Source of the DNA: Deltaproteobacteria bacterium
GTDB lineage: Bacteria > Myxococcota_A > UBA796 > UBA9615
Length of the DNA stretch: 64,000 nucleotides
Assembly: GCA_023954745.1 (NCBI GenBank)
Contig: JAGSHC010000002.1
Location: 1 to 64,000 of the forward strand
Direction: 5' to 3'
Shown: positions 27,145 through 38,023 of the stretch, one piece after another
How the letters are laid out: each line of letters opens with the position of its first letter
How positions within the stretch are numbered: the stretch's first letter is position 1
Made by a program: the position numbers and the translations under genes
The notes under the pieces: model-generated
What the model saw: the letters and a program-made list of their open reading frames with translations, nothing else
Database searches by the model: none
What the model was told of the DNA's origin: nothing

Positions 27145-27896
27145 GCACCATCCAGCCGCGTTCGATCACCTGCCCCTACTGCACCGCATCCTTCGAGGGG
27201 TGGCTCGTGCTCGCCGGTTCGTCTCGGGGGCCGAAGTCTACGGACCTCCGCAACTTCGACCCAGGCGAAGACCCGCTCCCCAAGCAGATCAACGCCTGCC
27301 CCGGATGTGGATGGGTGGGCGAGGTGTCCGACTTCGAGGAGTTGGCCCCGGCACCCAACCGCGCCGTGGGAGCAAAGGACGGGGGCGCCTACTTCTCCCA
27401 GGACGACTGGGACGACGCCAACGATCCCCTGCTCATCGACGGCCCCCCGCGGAGCGCGTCGACGATCTCCGAGCAGATCGCGGCTCACCTGACCCCTCGG
27501 GCGGCGGACGCCGTGGCCAGCCCGGCGCTTCGCTACGAGCTACATGCCCAGGTGCAGCGCTGGCGCGGTGAGGGCCCGCTTCGCGAAGGCGACGCCTGGC
27601 TGCGCGCCACCTGGCTTCACGGGGACGCCGAACGAGAAGACGACGCGCGGCGCTGCCGCACGCTCGCCCTGGGCTCGTATCTGCGGGGCATCACCGAGCG
27701 ACGCTGGTTCAAGCGGCGCGAGGACCTCGTGGTCATCGCCTACCTGTGTGGCGAATTGAACCGCCGACTGGGCGACTCCGCCGAGGCGGGGCGCTGGTTC
27801 GAGCAAGCCACTGCTTGGAGCTCGGGCCTGCCACACATGCAGGAGCTGGTCGAGCTCGCGGAGCGGCAGGGGCGCGAACCAAGGGACGTGGTCTAG
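27141..27896 (+). CDS. DUF2225-type zinc-ribbon protein
   Basis: A 251-residue cytoplasmic protein starting at ATG 27141, in an ATGA overlap with the hydrolase gene. Near the N-terminus are two CxxC pairs (CPYC, CPGCGW) separated by about 38 residues, with RGPKSTDLRNF between, which fits the DUF2225 family of predicted zinc-binding proteins. The C-terminal two thirds are helical with a TPR-like end (LNRRLGDSAEAGRWFEQATAW). The biochemical function of this family is not established. Confidence 0.75.
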   Translation: MSTIQPRSITCPYCTASFEGWLVLAGSSRGPKSTDLRNFDPGEDPLPKQINACPGCGWVGEVSDFEELAPAPNRAVGAKDGGAYFSQDDWDDANDPLLIDGPPRSASTISEQIAAHLTPRAADAVASPALRYELHAQVQRWRGEGPLREGDAWLRATWLHGDAEREDDARRCRTLALGSYLRGITERRWFKRREDLVVIAYLCGELNRRLGDSAEAGRWFEQATAWSSGLPHMQELVELAERQGREPRDVV

Positions 27897-27932
27897 ACAG
27901 CCGGGGATGCTTCCCCTCCCGTCCGGCGTCGC

Positions 27933-29567
27933 TCAGCGCCCGAGGCGAGTGGGGTCGAGTTCCTCGGTGATGCTCCCGACCCGTCCCGCCAGGAACTGGG
28001 TGATCTCGTCCACCCGGCCGAGATACTCGTCGTTGCTCGCCCGCTTGCGGCGGTCCGCGAGGACCTCGGGGGTGATGCGACACAGCACGTTGGCGAGACG
28101 CTCCTCCACGAAGGTCGGGTCCGCGACGTCGTAGGCCAGGTGCAGAATGTAGTCGTGCAAGGTGTCGCGCACGTCGTCGTCGAGCAGGACGCGGTGCAGC
28201 AACGCGTTGTGGTCAAAGGCGTCGATCACGTCGTTGTCCCCGACGACGACCGGCCCGTCCCAGGTGATGCCCTCGTCCAGCACGTCGTTCTCGGCGGTCC
28301 ACAGGTGGCCCCAGGTCAGGTCCATGTCCCACAACACCGCCTGCCAGCGTGACTCGTCAGCGGAGCGCCGGTCTCGGTACAGGTAGTAGTTCTTGCGCAG
28401 ATGGTCCTGGTTCTGGACCACAGACATGACGGCGGTGTAGGCGAGCAGGTCCGACACCGCGATCTCCTCGCCCGGGGGGAGTCCGTACTCCACCCCTTCG
28501 GGACTCAGTCGATCTTCGATGAGCCCGACGAGGTCTTCGTACTCGATGGTGCCGCGATGGTGCTGATAGACCTGCTGGTACGTGTCCAGGTCTGGCTGGG
28601 GCGTGAGATTCCCCCCAGGGCTGGACAGCGCGAGGGGTGGATCCGCCTCGTAGAGCTGCCCATCGCGATCGAGGCCGCGGCGCTCGAGCCAGTCAGCGTC
28701 GACCCGCTCCGTGTGCATCATCAGTCCGTAGAAGGCCCCGTTCACGCGGAGGTGTACCGGCTGGATTCGTGAGGCCGGCAGCCAGGTTCCGTTCCGCGCC
28801 ACGTCGAACGAGAGCCAGTTCCGCAGCATCGTCTTGTCGGCGTACTCGGCCCGCAGAATCAGGTGGTCCGAGCCGCTGGGCAGTACCTGCTGCTCCCCGT
28901 CGTCGTCTTCCCCAAGATCGATGCGGAACGACTTCTTCGAGAACTCGACGCTGGACCCTCCATGGAGCCGCACGGTGCCGGTGAAGGCCTCGCCGTCGAC
29001 CTCGAGCCCGACGGGCACCCGGACCCGGTCGGTGCCCGACGCCGAGGTACGCAGCGTCTGCCAGTCCTCGGCGGTGGTCTCCAAACGCCAGAGGGGCAGC
29101 TGAGACTCGAAGCCAAAGAGCTGCGCGCTGCCGGTGCGCCCGTCGTCGACGGAGAGGGAGAGACTCACGAGGCCCGGCTGGTCCAGGCGGTACCGGACCT
29201 CCACCACCCCGCCAGAGGCGCTGGCGTCGAGCTCCACCCAGAGGCCCGGAGGGCTCGCCACGATGCCCACCGCCCCATCGAAGTCCGCGTCGAGCTCGCC
29301 CCCGTCGAGGACCTCGATCCGCATGCGAAGCTCGGCCCCAACGGGCTGCATGACGTCCACGTCCGCGAGCACGTCGCCCGTCGGCGAGGCTGCGTCCGGC
29401 ACCGCGAAGGGTCTGGTCCAGGGGGTCTCGCACGCCGGGAGCGGCTGCCGCTCCGTGGGCCACGCGGCGTCATCGAGGGGAACGTCGGTCACGCAGCCGA
29501 CGAGCACGGCGGTCGACACGCTGACCAGGGCGAGGCTCCAGAAGCCGGCGTGAGAAGGAAACCGCAC
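27933..29567 (-). CDS. CotH-kinase-like lipoprotein
   Basis: A 544-residue surface or periplasmic lipoprotein: the GTG 29567 start leads to a signal sequence with lipobox LVGC (Cys25). After about 150 residues of beta-rich sequence comes a CotH-like domain: VRLHGGSSVEFSKKSFRIDL, then LRAEYADKTMLRNWLSFDVA, then QPVHLRVNGAFYGLMMHTERVD, and WDMDLTWG near the C-terminus where the family has its metal-binding Asp. CotH proteins are atypical secreted kinases first known from Bacillus spore coats and common in myxobacteria. Substrate and partner are unknown. It is convergent with the DUF2225 gene. Confidence 0.82.
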   Translation of the reverse strand: MRFPSHAGFWSLALVSVSTAVLVGCVTDVPLDDAAWPTERQPLPACETPWTRPFAVPDAASPTGDVLADVDVMQPVGAELRMRIEVLDGGELDADFDGAVGIVASPPGLWVELDASASGGVVEVRYRLDQPGLVSLSLSVDDGRTGSAQLFGFESQLPLWRLETTAEDWQTLRTSASGTDRVRVPVGLEVDGEAFTGTVRLHGGSSVEFSKKSFRIDLGEDDDGEQQVLPSGSDHLILRAEYADKTMLRNWLSFDVARNGTWLPASRIQPVHLRVNGAFYGLMMHTERVDADWLERRGLDRDGQLYEADPPLALSSPGGNLTPQPDLDTYQQVYQHHRGTIEYEDLVGLIEDRLSPEGVEYGLPPGEEIAVSDLLAYTAVMSVVQNQDHLRKNYYLYRDRRSADESRWQAVLWDMDLTWGHLWTAENDVLDEGITWDGPVVVGDNDVIDAFDHNALLHRVLLDDDVRDTLHDYILHLAYDVADPTFVEERLANVLCRITPEVLADRRKRASNDEYLGRVDEITQFLAGRVGSITEELDPTRLGR

Positions 29568-29573
29568 CGGCGA

Positions 29574-29579
29574 ACGATA
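29574..29579 (-). promoter_or_regulatory. Putative -10 element (TATCGT) of a leaderless transcript
   Basis: On the minus strand TATCGT is followed by exactly 6 bases and then the GTG start of the CotH-like gene. There is no Shine-Dalgarno sequence. The spacing matches TANNNT leaderless promoters. Confidence 0.4.
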
Positions 29580-29629
29580 GACCGCGGCGACCGCTCGACG
29601 CTCGGGCGAGGCGCTGCTACCTCTCCGGG

Positions 29630-30784
29630 ATGCTGCAGCGCAACACCCACGACCTCTCCTTCCGTGACTGGATCTCGACGGTCTGCGACCGCGTTCTCGC
29701 CGGCGGGCATGCGACCCCCGACGAAGCGGCGCGGATGCTCACCGCCGAAGGCGCCGACACGTTTGACCTGTTTGCGGGAGCGAACCGGATCCGGGAGGCC
29801 TTCCAGGGTGCGGACATCCACCTGTGCAGCATCGTCAACGCGAAGTCCGGGCGATGCAGCGAGGACTGCGGGTTTTGCAGCCAGTCCGCCCACTTCCCGT
29901 CCCCCATTCCCGAGTACAAGCTCGTCGACACCGAGGAGGTCGTGCGCCACGCCGAGGCAGCCAAGGCCCGCGGCTCCCAGGCGTTGGGCATCGTGGCGGC
30001 CTGGAAGGGCCTGAAGAAGGGCAAGCAGCTGGACGCGGTGCTGGAGCGCATCGAAGCCGTGGCTGCGGTGGAGGGGGTGAACGCGGACGCTAGCCTGGGG
30101 CTCATCGACGATCCCGAGATCCCCGTGATGCTCAAGAACGCGGGGCTGGTCACCTACAACCACAACCTCGAGACCTCGCGGAACTTCTTCGAAGAGGTGT
30201 GTGAGACCCACTCCTACGACGACCGCGTGCAGACGCTCACCCTGCTCAAGAACGCGGGAGTGCACACGTGCAGCGGGGGCATCTTCGGCATGGGGGAGAC
30301 CCGCCAGGACCGGGTGGATCTGGCCTTCGAGCTGCGGGCGCTCGACGTGGATGTCATCCCCATGAACTTCCTCAACCCCATGGAGGGCACCCCCATGGCG
30401 GACCGCCCGCTCCTTCCGCCCATGGAGTGCCTGCGCACCGTGTCGATGTTCCGGTTCGTGAATCCCACGAAGGAGATCATGTTGGCCGGTGGGCGCGAGG
30501 TGAACCTGCGGGACCTTCAACCCCTGATGTACGTGGCGGGGGCCAGCGCGTCGATGGCCGGGCACTACCTCACCTCCGGCGGGCGGGAGACGAGCTCGGA
30601 TTGGCGGATGATCCGCGATCTCGAGATGGACTACGTGCCGCCGGGACGGGCGCGCCCCGAGGGCGAGATGGATCGCCTCGCAGGTCGTCTTCCCGAACCC
30701 ACTGCGGCCAACGTGCGGCGACGTGAAGATGGTGTTGCGGCGGGCAGTCTTGCCTTGCCAGTTCTGTCCGCACCAGTTAAGTAG
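29630..30784 (+). CDS. bioB: Biotin synthase
   Basis: A 384-residue radical SAM enzyme that inserts sulphur into dethiobiotin in the last step of biotin synthesis. The CxxxCxxC cluster motif is in GRCSEDCGFCSQSAHF (near residue 80). Other conserved stretches are NHNLETSRNFF, GGIFGMGETRQDRVDLAF, PMNFLNPMEGTP and AGGREVNLRDLQPLMYVAGA. Length is slightly above the usual 320-350 because of an added C-terminal tail after residue 350 that is rich in charged residues. No other biotin gene is adjacent. Confidence 0.95.
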   Translation: MLQRNTHDLSFRDWISTVCDRVLAGGHATPDEAARMLTAEGADTFDLFAGANRIREAFQGADIHLCSIVNAKSGRCSEDCGFCSQSAHFPSPIPEYKLVDTEEVVRHAEAAKARGSQALGIVAAWKGLKKGKQLDAVLERIEAVAAVEGVNADASLGLIDDPEIPVMLKNAGLVTYNHNLETSRNFFEEVCETHSYDDRVQTLTLLKNAGVHTCSGGIFGMGETRQDRVDLAFELRALDVDVIPMNFLNPMEGTPMADRPLLPPMECLRTVSMFRFVNPTKEIMLAGGREVNLRDLQPLMYVAGASASMAGHYLTSGGRETSSDWRMIRDLEMDYVPPGRARPEGEMDRLAGRLPEPTAANVRRREDGVAAGSLALPVLSAPVK

Positions 30785-30825
30785 CGGTCGACGCGAAGTA
30801 GCCCGAGGACACGGGTCCGCGCGTA

Positions 30826-30831
30826 TAGGAT
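30826..30831 (+). promoter_or_regulatory. Putative -10 element (TAGGAT) of a leaderless transcript
   Basis: TAGGAT (inside TATAGGAT) is followed by 6 bases and the ATG of the large lipoprotein gene. No Shine-Dalgarno sequence is present, matching the layout of the other putative leaderless starts. Confidence 0.4.
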
Positions 30832-30837
30832 GGCCTC

Positions 30838-33243
30838 ATGTCGAAGAATCGCCTTCTCTCCCTCCTCGCCTCGCTGGTCGCCAGCTTCGCCCTCCTCCCC
30901 GGCTGCGCCGACGAAGGAGAGGTCATCGACTTCGACCTGCCCATCGGTCAGTCCGGTATGGCGATGTCCACGAGCGGCAACGGCCCTCGGGGTCTCAGCG
31001 TCGCCGCCACCGCCGGTGCGGACACCGAAGTGTGGGCCATCACCCGTGACTGGGCCGAGATCGAAGGCGAAGCCGGAATGGCGTGGGGTTCGGGCTCAGG
31101 CCTGAACTGGGAGCAGAAGTACTCCGCGTGGGTCCAGAGCATGGAGGAGACCGCCATCGGTAGCGGCTCCCGCAAGACCTTCATCATCACGTCGCCCTAC
31201 GGAAAGTCCCTCGCGGTCCCGTACCTCGAGTGCGCCGAGCTGGCGATGGCGGCCCGGGTGCTCTTCGCGTCCTGGTACGGCCTGCCCTTCTACATGCAGG
31301 CGAGCAGCGGCGGGAAGGCTCTGTACGCAGGGCACTTCGGCTTCCGCACCGCCGACGGTCGCTACAAGAACAGCGCCCGCTACAAGGTCAACTACAACGA
31401 CTACAGCCACCTGTCCCAGGCCGACATCGACAGCAGCTGGCCCGTGGACAACAAGCTTCGTGGCCGGGCCATCTACCAGGGCCAGGACGACAACGACTTC
31501 CTCGCCGAGGGCGCGAAGTCGGGTCACTACTTCGACGAGCTGCTCCTCAACAAGCGCGTCGGATACTTCCTCCTGAACCTGCTGCCCTTCTTCGGGTCCA
31601 TCAACATCGCCGACCCCGCCAACGCCTGGGACGCCACCGCCGAGTCGGTGCGCGCGGGCGACGTGCTGCTCAAGCGCTGGAAGAAGCGTGGCATTGGCCA
31701 CGTGATGCTGACCAAGTCGGTCGACACCCGCGCGAGCGGCAAGAAGACGGCCACGCTGGCCTCGGGCTCGATGCCCCGCCGCCAGGCGGTCTGGGAGTCG
31801 CCGGCCGCCTCGAAGATGCTCTTCACCAACCAGTACACCGGTGGCGAAGGCGAGAACTACGACGGCGAGAAGTACGTCGACCTCGGTGGTGGGCTGAAGC
31901 GCTGGCCGTCTCCCATCAACGACGGCGGCCGCTGGCGCAACCGCGTGCTGCCCGCCGACATGCCCACGTTCCTGCACCGCGACCGCAAGGACGACATCGC
32001 CGCCCGACCGGGCCTCTTCGAGGACCTGCTGGTGACGCCGTCGCCCGAGGTGCTGCGGGACGAGTTGCTGGCCGTCATCGAGAGCAAGCGCGACTGGCTG
32101 CGGGACCACCCGAGCTCCTGCTCCGCCCGCATCGCCCGGGAGGACGCCTGGGACGTGCTGTACGAGTTGATGGAAGACAAGTTCAATCAGGACAAGGCCG
32201 AGACGGACCTCGCCTACCGCGAGCTCGAGGACTACGTGTTCGCCGAGCTTCGCTACGACGACAGCCGCACCTGCTGCTGGAACAGCACGACCCGCGCCAT
32301 GTACGACGCCGCCATGGACTTCAACATCAACCGCACGAACACCGAGGGTGAATGTGTGGACCCGCTGTCCTTCATGATGCGCGACGGCGAGTACGCCGAC
32401 TTCTCCGGCCACGCCGACACGCTCGGGCTCCCCTGGGTCGCCTGGAGCGCCGACGAAGGCTGCCCGCAGGAAGCCACGGTCACCACCGACACCGAGGAAG
32501 ACCACAACTGGACTCCCTGGTGCGAGCTCGAGGCCATGCGCGAAGGCAACGAGGAGAACCCGCCGGCCGGAGCGGACCCCTATGAGGCCAACGACCGCTG
32601 GCAGGAGGCTGCCGTCGTCGCGGCCGGCGTGCACGAGGGTGCGCGCATCACGGTGAACGACCGCGACTGGTTCCGCATCGACGCTCCCGTGGGCGCGCTG
32701 GTTCGCTTCCAGATCGACTTCGACCACGGCGCGGGCGACCTCGACATGGAGATGTTCGAGGGCGACGAGAAGGTGGATAGCGCGACGGGCACGAGCGACC
32801 AGGAGATCGTCGACCACACGTGGGACGGCAGCAAGCCCCTGCTGGTCAAGGTCATCGGGTACCGCGAGGCCGAGGGCGCGTACACCATCACGGTGACGTC
32901 TGAGGGCGGAGTCGACCTGGGTGACCCCTGCGACGACAACAACGAGGTCATGGACGACGCCTTCGAGCTGGGGGCGGGCAACTACCCGGGCCTCGCCATC
33001 TGCACCGGCGACGTGGACTGGTTCCGCATTCCCGCGACGACGGGCTCCTTCGTGGCCCGCGTGAACTGGGCTGGGAACTCCGGTCCCTTCCAGGTCCAGC
33101 TCTTCCGCAGCAACGGCGAGGAGGCGGGCACAGCAAACTCAGGCAACGGCTGGGTGGAGATCGAGAGTTCCGCCGGTCTGCGCTTCCTGCAGGTGCGCGG
33201 CATCGCCGGCTCGACGGGCGAGTACACCCTCGCGATCGACTAG
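30838..33243 (+). CDS. Large secreted lipoprotein with possible papain-fold domain and two PPC domains
   Basis: An 801-residue protein with a signal sequence and lipobox LPGC (Cys23). Residues 120-300 have features of an NlpC/P60-like cysteine hydrolase: Cys132 at the start of a helix (YLECAELAMAARVLFASW) and later GDVLLKRWKKRGIGHVML, with His288 in the usual place. This is suggestive, not firm. The middle is unrecognised. The C-terminus has two pre-peptidase C-terminal (PPC) beta-sandwich domains, from about 580 (DPYEANDRWQEA, NDRDWFRIDAP) and about 690 (DDNNEVMDDAFEL, GDVDWFRIPA). It probably acts at the cell surface. It stands alone between bioB and the convergent udk. Confidence 0.65.
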   Translation: MSKNRLLSLLASLVASFALLPGCADEGEVIDFDLPIGQSGMAMSTSGNGPRGLSVAATAGADTEVWAITRDWAEIEGEAGMAWGSGSGLNWEQKYSAWVQSMEETAIGSGSRKTFIITSPYGKSLAVPYLECAELAMAARVLFASWYGLPFYMQASSGGKALYAGHFGFRTADGRYKNSARYKVNYNDYSHLSQADIDSSWPVDNKLRGRAIYQGQDDNDFLAEGAKSGHYFDELLLNKRVGYFLLNLLPFFGSINIADPANAWDATAESVRAGDVLLKRWKKRGIGHVMLTKSVDTRASGKKTATLASGSMPRRQAVWESPAASKMLFTNQYTGGEGENYDGEKYVDLGGGLKRWPSPINDGGRWRNRVLPADMPTFLHRDRKDDIAARPGLFEDLLVTPSPEVLRDELLAVIESKRDWLRDHPSSCSARIAREDAWDVLYELMEDKFNQDKAETDLAYRELEDYVFAELRYDDSRTCCWNSTTRAMYDAAMDFNINRTNTEGECVDPLSFMMRDGEYADFSGHADTLGLPWVAWSADEGCPQEATVTTDTEEDHNWTPWCELEAMREGNEENPPAGADPYEANDRWQEAAVVAAGVHEGARITVNDRDWFRIDAPVGALVRFQIDFDHGAGDLDMEMFEGDEKVDSATGTSDQEIVDHTWDGSKPLLVKVIGYREAEGAYTITVTSEGGVDLGDPCDDNNEVMDDAFELGAGNYPGLAICTGDVDWFRIPATTGSFVARVNWAGNSGPFQVQLFRSNGEEAGTANSGNGWVEIESSAGLRFLQVRGIAGSTGEYTLAID

Positions 33244-33276
33244 TCGGCGACGAGTCGTGCCCCAATGCCGGGGCCC

Positions 33277-33942
33277 TCAGCCCCCGCGGGCTTCCCATGC
33301 TCCGAGGAGTGGCTCGACCTGCGTGGCGAACTCCTGCGCCACCTCCTCGTAGTCCTCCCCATAGCGAACGACGCGGTCGGCGAGCTCGATTCCGGGCTGC
33401 ACGAACTCCCAGTGCATGGGAGCCACCGTCGCCGCGAACTGGGCGCGCACCGACGATTCGCTCCGCCCACGGGTCACCACGTCTCGCGCGGTGCGCCGCT
33501 CCAGCCGCACCGGCTCGGGCACGTCGATGAAGACGCGGTAGTCGAACAGCGAGGCCAGCCGGGGGAATGCAAAGAGCAAGATTCCCTCGACGAGCACCAC
33601 GGGCGCGGGCTCCAGGAGCGTGTTTCCTGGGGAGCGCGAGTGATGGGCGAAGTCATAGTGCGGCATCGCTGCCCGCCCACCACGGACCAGGGTCTCCACG
33701 TGCTCGATCAAGAGCTCGGACTCCAGCGAGTCCGGGTGATCGAAGTTCATCGTGACCCGCTCTTCGGCGGCCAGATGCGACAGATCGCGGTAGTACGCAT
33801 CGAAATGCACCACCGTAATCGCACCCGGCGGAAGCTGGCTCACCAACATCCCCACGAGGGTGCTCTTGCCTGAGCCACTGCCTCCGCAGACGCCCCAGAT
33901 GCGGGGCTCAGAGGTGCTTTGTGAGGCCTGCCCATCCGACAT
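33277..33942 (-). CDS. udk: Uridine kinase-like P-loop kinase
   Basis: A 221-residue protein from ATG 33942 (an upstream ATG at 33987 would add 15 residues). It has a Walker A loop GGSGSGKSTLVGML, a substrate strand HFDAYYRDLSHL, NFDHPDSLESELL, and the Walker B-like VLVEGILLFAFPRL. These are the landmarks of uridine kinase/phosphoribulokinase-type enzymes in the normal order and length. The likely reaction is phosphorylation of uridine (and cytidine) for pyrimidine salvage. Confidence 0.85.
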   Translation of the reverse strand: MSDGQASQSTSEPRIWGVCGGSGSGKSTLVGMLVSQLPPGAITVVHFDAYYRDLSHLAAEERVTMNFDHPDSLESELLIEHVETLVRGGRAAMPHYDFAHHSRSPGNTLLEPAPVVLVEGILLFAFPRLASLFDYRVFIDVPEPVRLERRTARDVVTRGRSESSVRAQFAATVAPMHWEFVQPGIELADRVVRYGEDYEEVAQEFATQVEPLLGAWEARGG

Positions 33943-34098
33943 GGCGCGCAGGATGACATGGGAAGCCGCGCCGGGTTTGGGGGACATCGATCACCCTCCG
34001 ATCGATCCAGATTGCTGGGGACGGGCTATGGTGAATCTTCCCGGTCTCGCTGGGATGGTCCCTGCGAAGACCCATTGTCCCTTGATGAAGGAGACAGC

Positions 34099-34530
34099 AT
34101 GGACTTCAAGGTGCGTGCCCACTCGATCCAGCTGAGCGCCGAAGACCGTGACTATGCCGAGAAGAAAATCGGCAAGGCGGTCCAGAAGATTCTCGGCAGC
34201 GACGGCAACAACGTCGATGTCGAGATCAGCAACCTCGACTCTGGAAAAGGTGCCCACCTCACCCGTGTGAAGGTGAACGTGTACGTCCCCCACGCCAAGA
34301 CCATCTCGGTCCACGTGGACAACCCCGACGTGAAGGCCGGCATCGATGTAGCTGCCGACAAGATCTGGCGCGCCGTCAAGCGCCTCCGTCAGAAGCGCCG
34401 CGACAGCCGGCGCAATCACACCGCACCCGTCACGATGGATGTGGACCCCGCTGAGCAGACGTTCAGCGGCGAGGATGACCCCGCGGCGATCTCCGCCGAG
34501 CGTCTTCCTATCTCGCCCACGCCGAGGTAG
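34099..34530 (+). CDS. hpf: Ribosome hibernation promoting factor (short form)
   Basis: A 143-residue HPF/RaiA-family protein that binds the small ribosomal subunit and silences ribosomes in stationary phase or stress. The start ATG 34099 follows an AAGGAGA site. The N-terminal about 100 residues show the beta-alpha-beta-beta-beta-alpha layout with LSAEDRDYAEKKIGKAVQKI and KAGIDVAADKIWRAVKRLRQ. The C-terminal about 40 residues are an acidic, disordered tail rather than the dimerisation domain of long HPF. It is convergent with lgt. Confidence 0.88.
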   Translation: MDFKVRAHSIQLSAEDRDYAEKKIGKAVQKILGSDGNNVDVEISNLDSGKGAHLTRVKVNVYVPHAKTISVHVDNPDVKAGIDVAADKIWRAVKRLRQKRRDSRRNHTAPVTMDVDPAEQTFSGEDDPAAISAERLPISPTPR

Positions 34531-34548
34531 CTGCCCGCCCCTCTGGGG

Positions 34549-35418
34549 CTAAGCGGCTTCGGCTTCCTTGCCCTGCTTGTCCCACGGAACCTCGGTTCCG
34601 TCGGGCCAAGCAGGCTTGGAGCGGTTCGCCAGCAACACGCTGGTGCCAACGACCACCAGCACACACGAGAACCACTGCGCCGGCGTGAACGGCCCCCAAT
34701 GGTTGTCGGCTGTGGCCAGGTCACTGTGACGCGCGAAGTCGTTGAAGAAGCGGCCGACGCCGTACACGATGGGAGCCGCTCCAAGGAGCAATCCCGGGAA
34801 ACGGGGCTTCCGAGCCAGCACCGCCAGGACCGTGAAGGTCACGAGTCCGTTGAGGCTCTCGAGTAGCCCTCCATCGAAGCGGAGCGAGGCCCGACCAGGC
34901 TCAGCCGTCCCTGGCGGGAACTCGATGGCGAGCCAGCCAAAGAACGTCTGCACGAAGGCAGGGGTGTCACGCACCTCGACGCCGATGTGGTCATGCACCA
35001 CGAAGCAGCCCAGGCGTCCGACGAAGATCCCGAACGCCAACCCCAGCATCAGGATGTCCCCGAACTTGAGCACGTTCAGCTTGCGGCGTCGGAAGAACAC
35101 GATGGCCACGAAGGTGCAGCCGATGTAGCCGCCATAGGAGCTCAGGCCATCCCAGACCTTGAGCAGCTCCAGCGGATTCTGGGAGTAGTGGTCCCACTGG
35201 TAGAAGAACGCGTGGCCGAGGTGCCCGAAGACCAGCCCGCCCAGGGCCAGCCACACCACGATGTCGGCGTACGCGTCCGGGTCCATTCCACGAGGAGCTG
35301 CGTATCGACGGCACACCATGGTGCCGAGGATGAACCCGAGCGCCACGAGCACGCCCCAGGGCTGAATTGCGACCGGGCCGAAGAGCTCGAGCGCGTCGAT
35401 GCGAAAGTACGGAATCAT
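34549..35418 (-). CDS. lgt: Prolipoprotein diacylglyceryl transferase
   Basis: A 289-residue inner-membrane protein with about seven hydrophobic segments that attaches diacylglycerol to the lipobox Cys of prolipoproteins. The Lgt signature is present as GRLGCFVVHDHIG (134-146) with the essential Arg, and GGLVFGHLGHAFFYQ precedes it. Two positions differ from the E. coli pattern: Asn in GRxGN is Cys here, and the His of the HGG motif appears as Tyr (SSYGGYIG). The C-terminal GVGRFFNDFARH matches the second Arg region. ATG 35418 follows GAGG. These changes are common enough in distant homologues that activity is still likely. Confidence 0.87.
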   Translation of the reverse strand: MIPYFRIDALELFGPVAIQPWGVLVALGFILGTMVCRRYAAPRGMDPDAYADIVVWLALGGLVFGHLGHAFFYQWDHYSQNPLELLKVWDGLSSYGGYIGCTFVAIVFFRRRKLNVLKFGDILMLGLAFGIFVGRLGCFVVHDHIGVEVRDTPAFVQTFFGWLAIEFPPGTAEPGRASLRFDGGLLESLNGLVTFTVLAVLARKPRFPGLLLGAAPIVYGVGRFFNDFARHSDLATADNHWGPFTPAQWFSCVLVVVGTSVLLANRSKPAWPDGTEVPWDKQGKEAEAA

Positions 35419-35535
35419 CGAGGTCCTCTGGATGGGGGCGCCGGCCTACGCGGCGCACCGGGCCTGATAGCAGCGAGGCTGCGACGGGACAAACCCCCGA
35501 GTCCCCGCGACCGTTCCCTCCTCAGAACGAGCGAA

Positions 35536-35561
35536 GCCCCGACTGCTCTCGCAGCCGGGGC
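35536..35561 (-). terminator. Putative groESL terminator hairpin
   Basis: Read on the minus strand, an 11-bp stem (one G-U pair) closes a GAGA tetraloop of the GNRA class, about 70 bases past the groEL stop codon. The following bases (TTCGCTCGTTCT) are only moderately T-rich. It separates groEL from lgt on the same strand. Confidence 0.55.
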
Positions 35562-35628
35562 CTCGTCGTAGTCTCAGCCGACCTGGGTGCCCCGAGCGCC
35601 GCTCGACGCGGCGCCCGCGGACCTCAAA

Positions 35629-37534
<1,906 letters not shown>

Positions 37535-37617
37535 CGAATCGGTCTCCTTCGAGATCGTGGTGTGTCCAGGGTTCTGGAGGGTTCGGCTCCAGTGCACGCA
37601 GCACGGAGCGAGGCGCA

Positions 37618-37645
37618 GTTCTAGTTCCGACCCCGTGGGTGTCAA
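37618..37645 (-). promoter_or_regulatory. groESL promoter, TTGACA-N16-TAGAAC
   Basis: On the minus strand TTGACA (37645-37640) is followed by 16 bases and TAGAAC (37623-37618). The same layout, with the same preceding CGCT/GGCT and the same 16-base spacer, occurs before dnaK and dnaJ, so it is probably a shared heat-shock or strong housekeeping promoter class. Confidence 0.7.
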
Positions 37646-37713
37646 GCGCTCTCCCGACCGATTTGTCGCAATCGAGAGATCGATCGCTGTCTGTGGGACC
37701 CCCTGAAAGGGGC

Positions 37714-37941
37714 ATGCGTCGCTGGTTCCCCGCAGTCCTCCTCTGGACCCTGATCCTCTGGGGCTGCGCGGGCTCGCCACCTCCCATCGCCGAGACCGAC
37801 CCGGCCAGCTCCTGGTGCCTTCCCGATGTGGATCGCGACGGCTTCGGCGAGGACTGCGATGGACACCTGCTCCCGTGGGAGCGAGACGACGGCGGAGACG
37901 GCCTCACGGAGTGCCTCCACGCTGACTGCCCGGCGCAGTGA
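37714..37941 (+). CDS. Small lipoprotein with one calcium-binding-like repeat
   Basis: A predicted 75-residue protein starting at ATG 37714, with GAAAGGGG just upstream. The signal sequence ends in a lipobox LWGC (Cys18). The mature part holds an Asp-rich [13 protein letters not shown] stretch resembling one thrombospondin type 3 or EF-hand-like calcium loop, with four cysteines. It lies divergent from groESL. Similar short Asp-rich lipoproteins are frequent in genomes rich in TSP3 proteins. No function is known. Confidence 0.5.
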   Translation: MRRWFPAVLLWTLILWGCAGSPPPIAETDPASSWCLPDVDRDGFGEDCDGHLLPWERDDGGDGLTECLHADCPAQ

Positions 37942-38023
37942 GGACGCCCCCGCCGCGATTCGCTGCATCGCCGCTGAGTGTGTGCGATGGCACTCTTGAT
38001 GCTCCCGCACCCGGAGATCCTCG

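Noticed and set aside
37535-37713. CIRCE element before groES
   Set aside because: I looked for TTAGCACTC-N9-GAGTGCTAA and saw no half of it; a sigma-type promoter is present instead.
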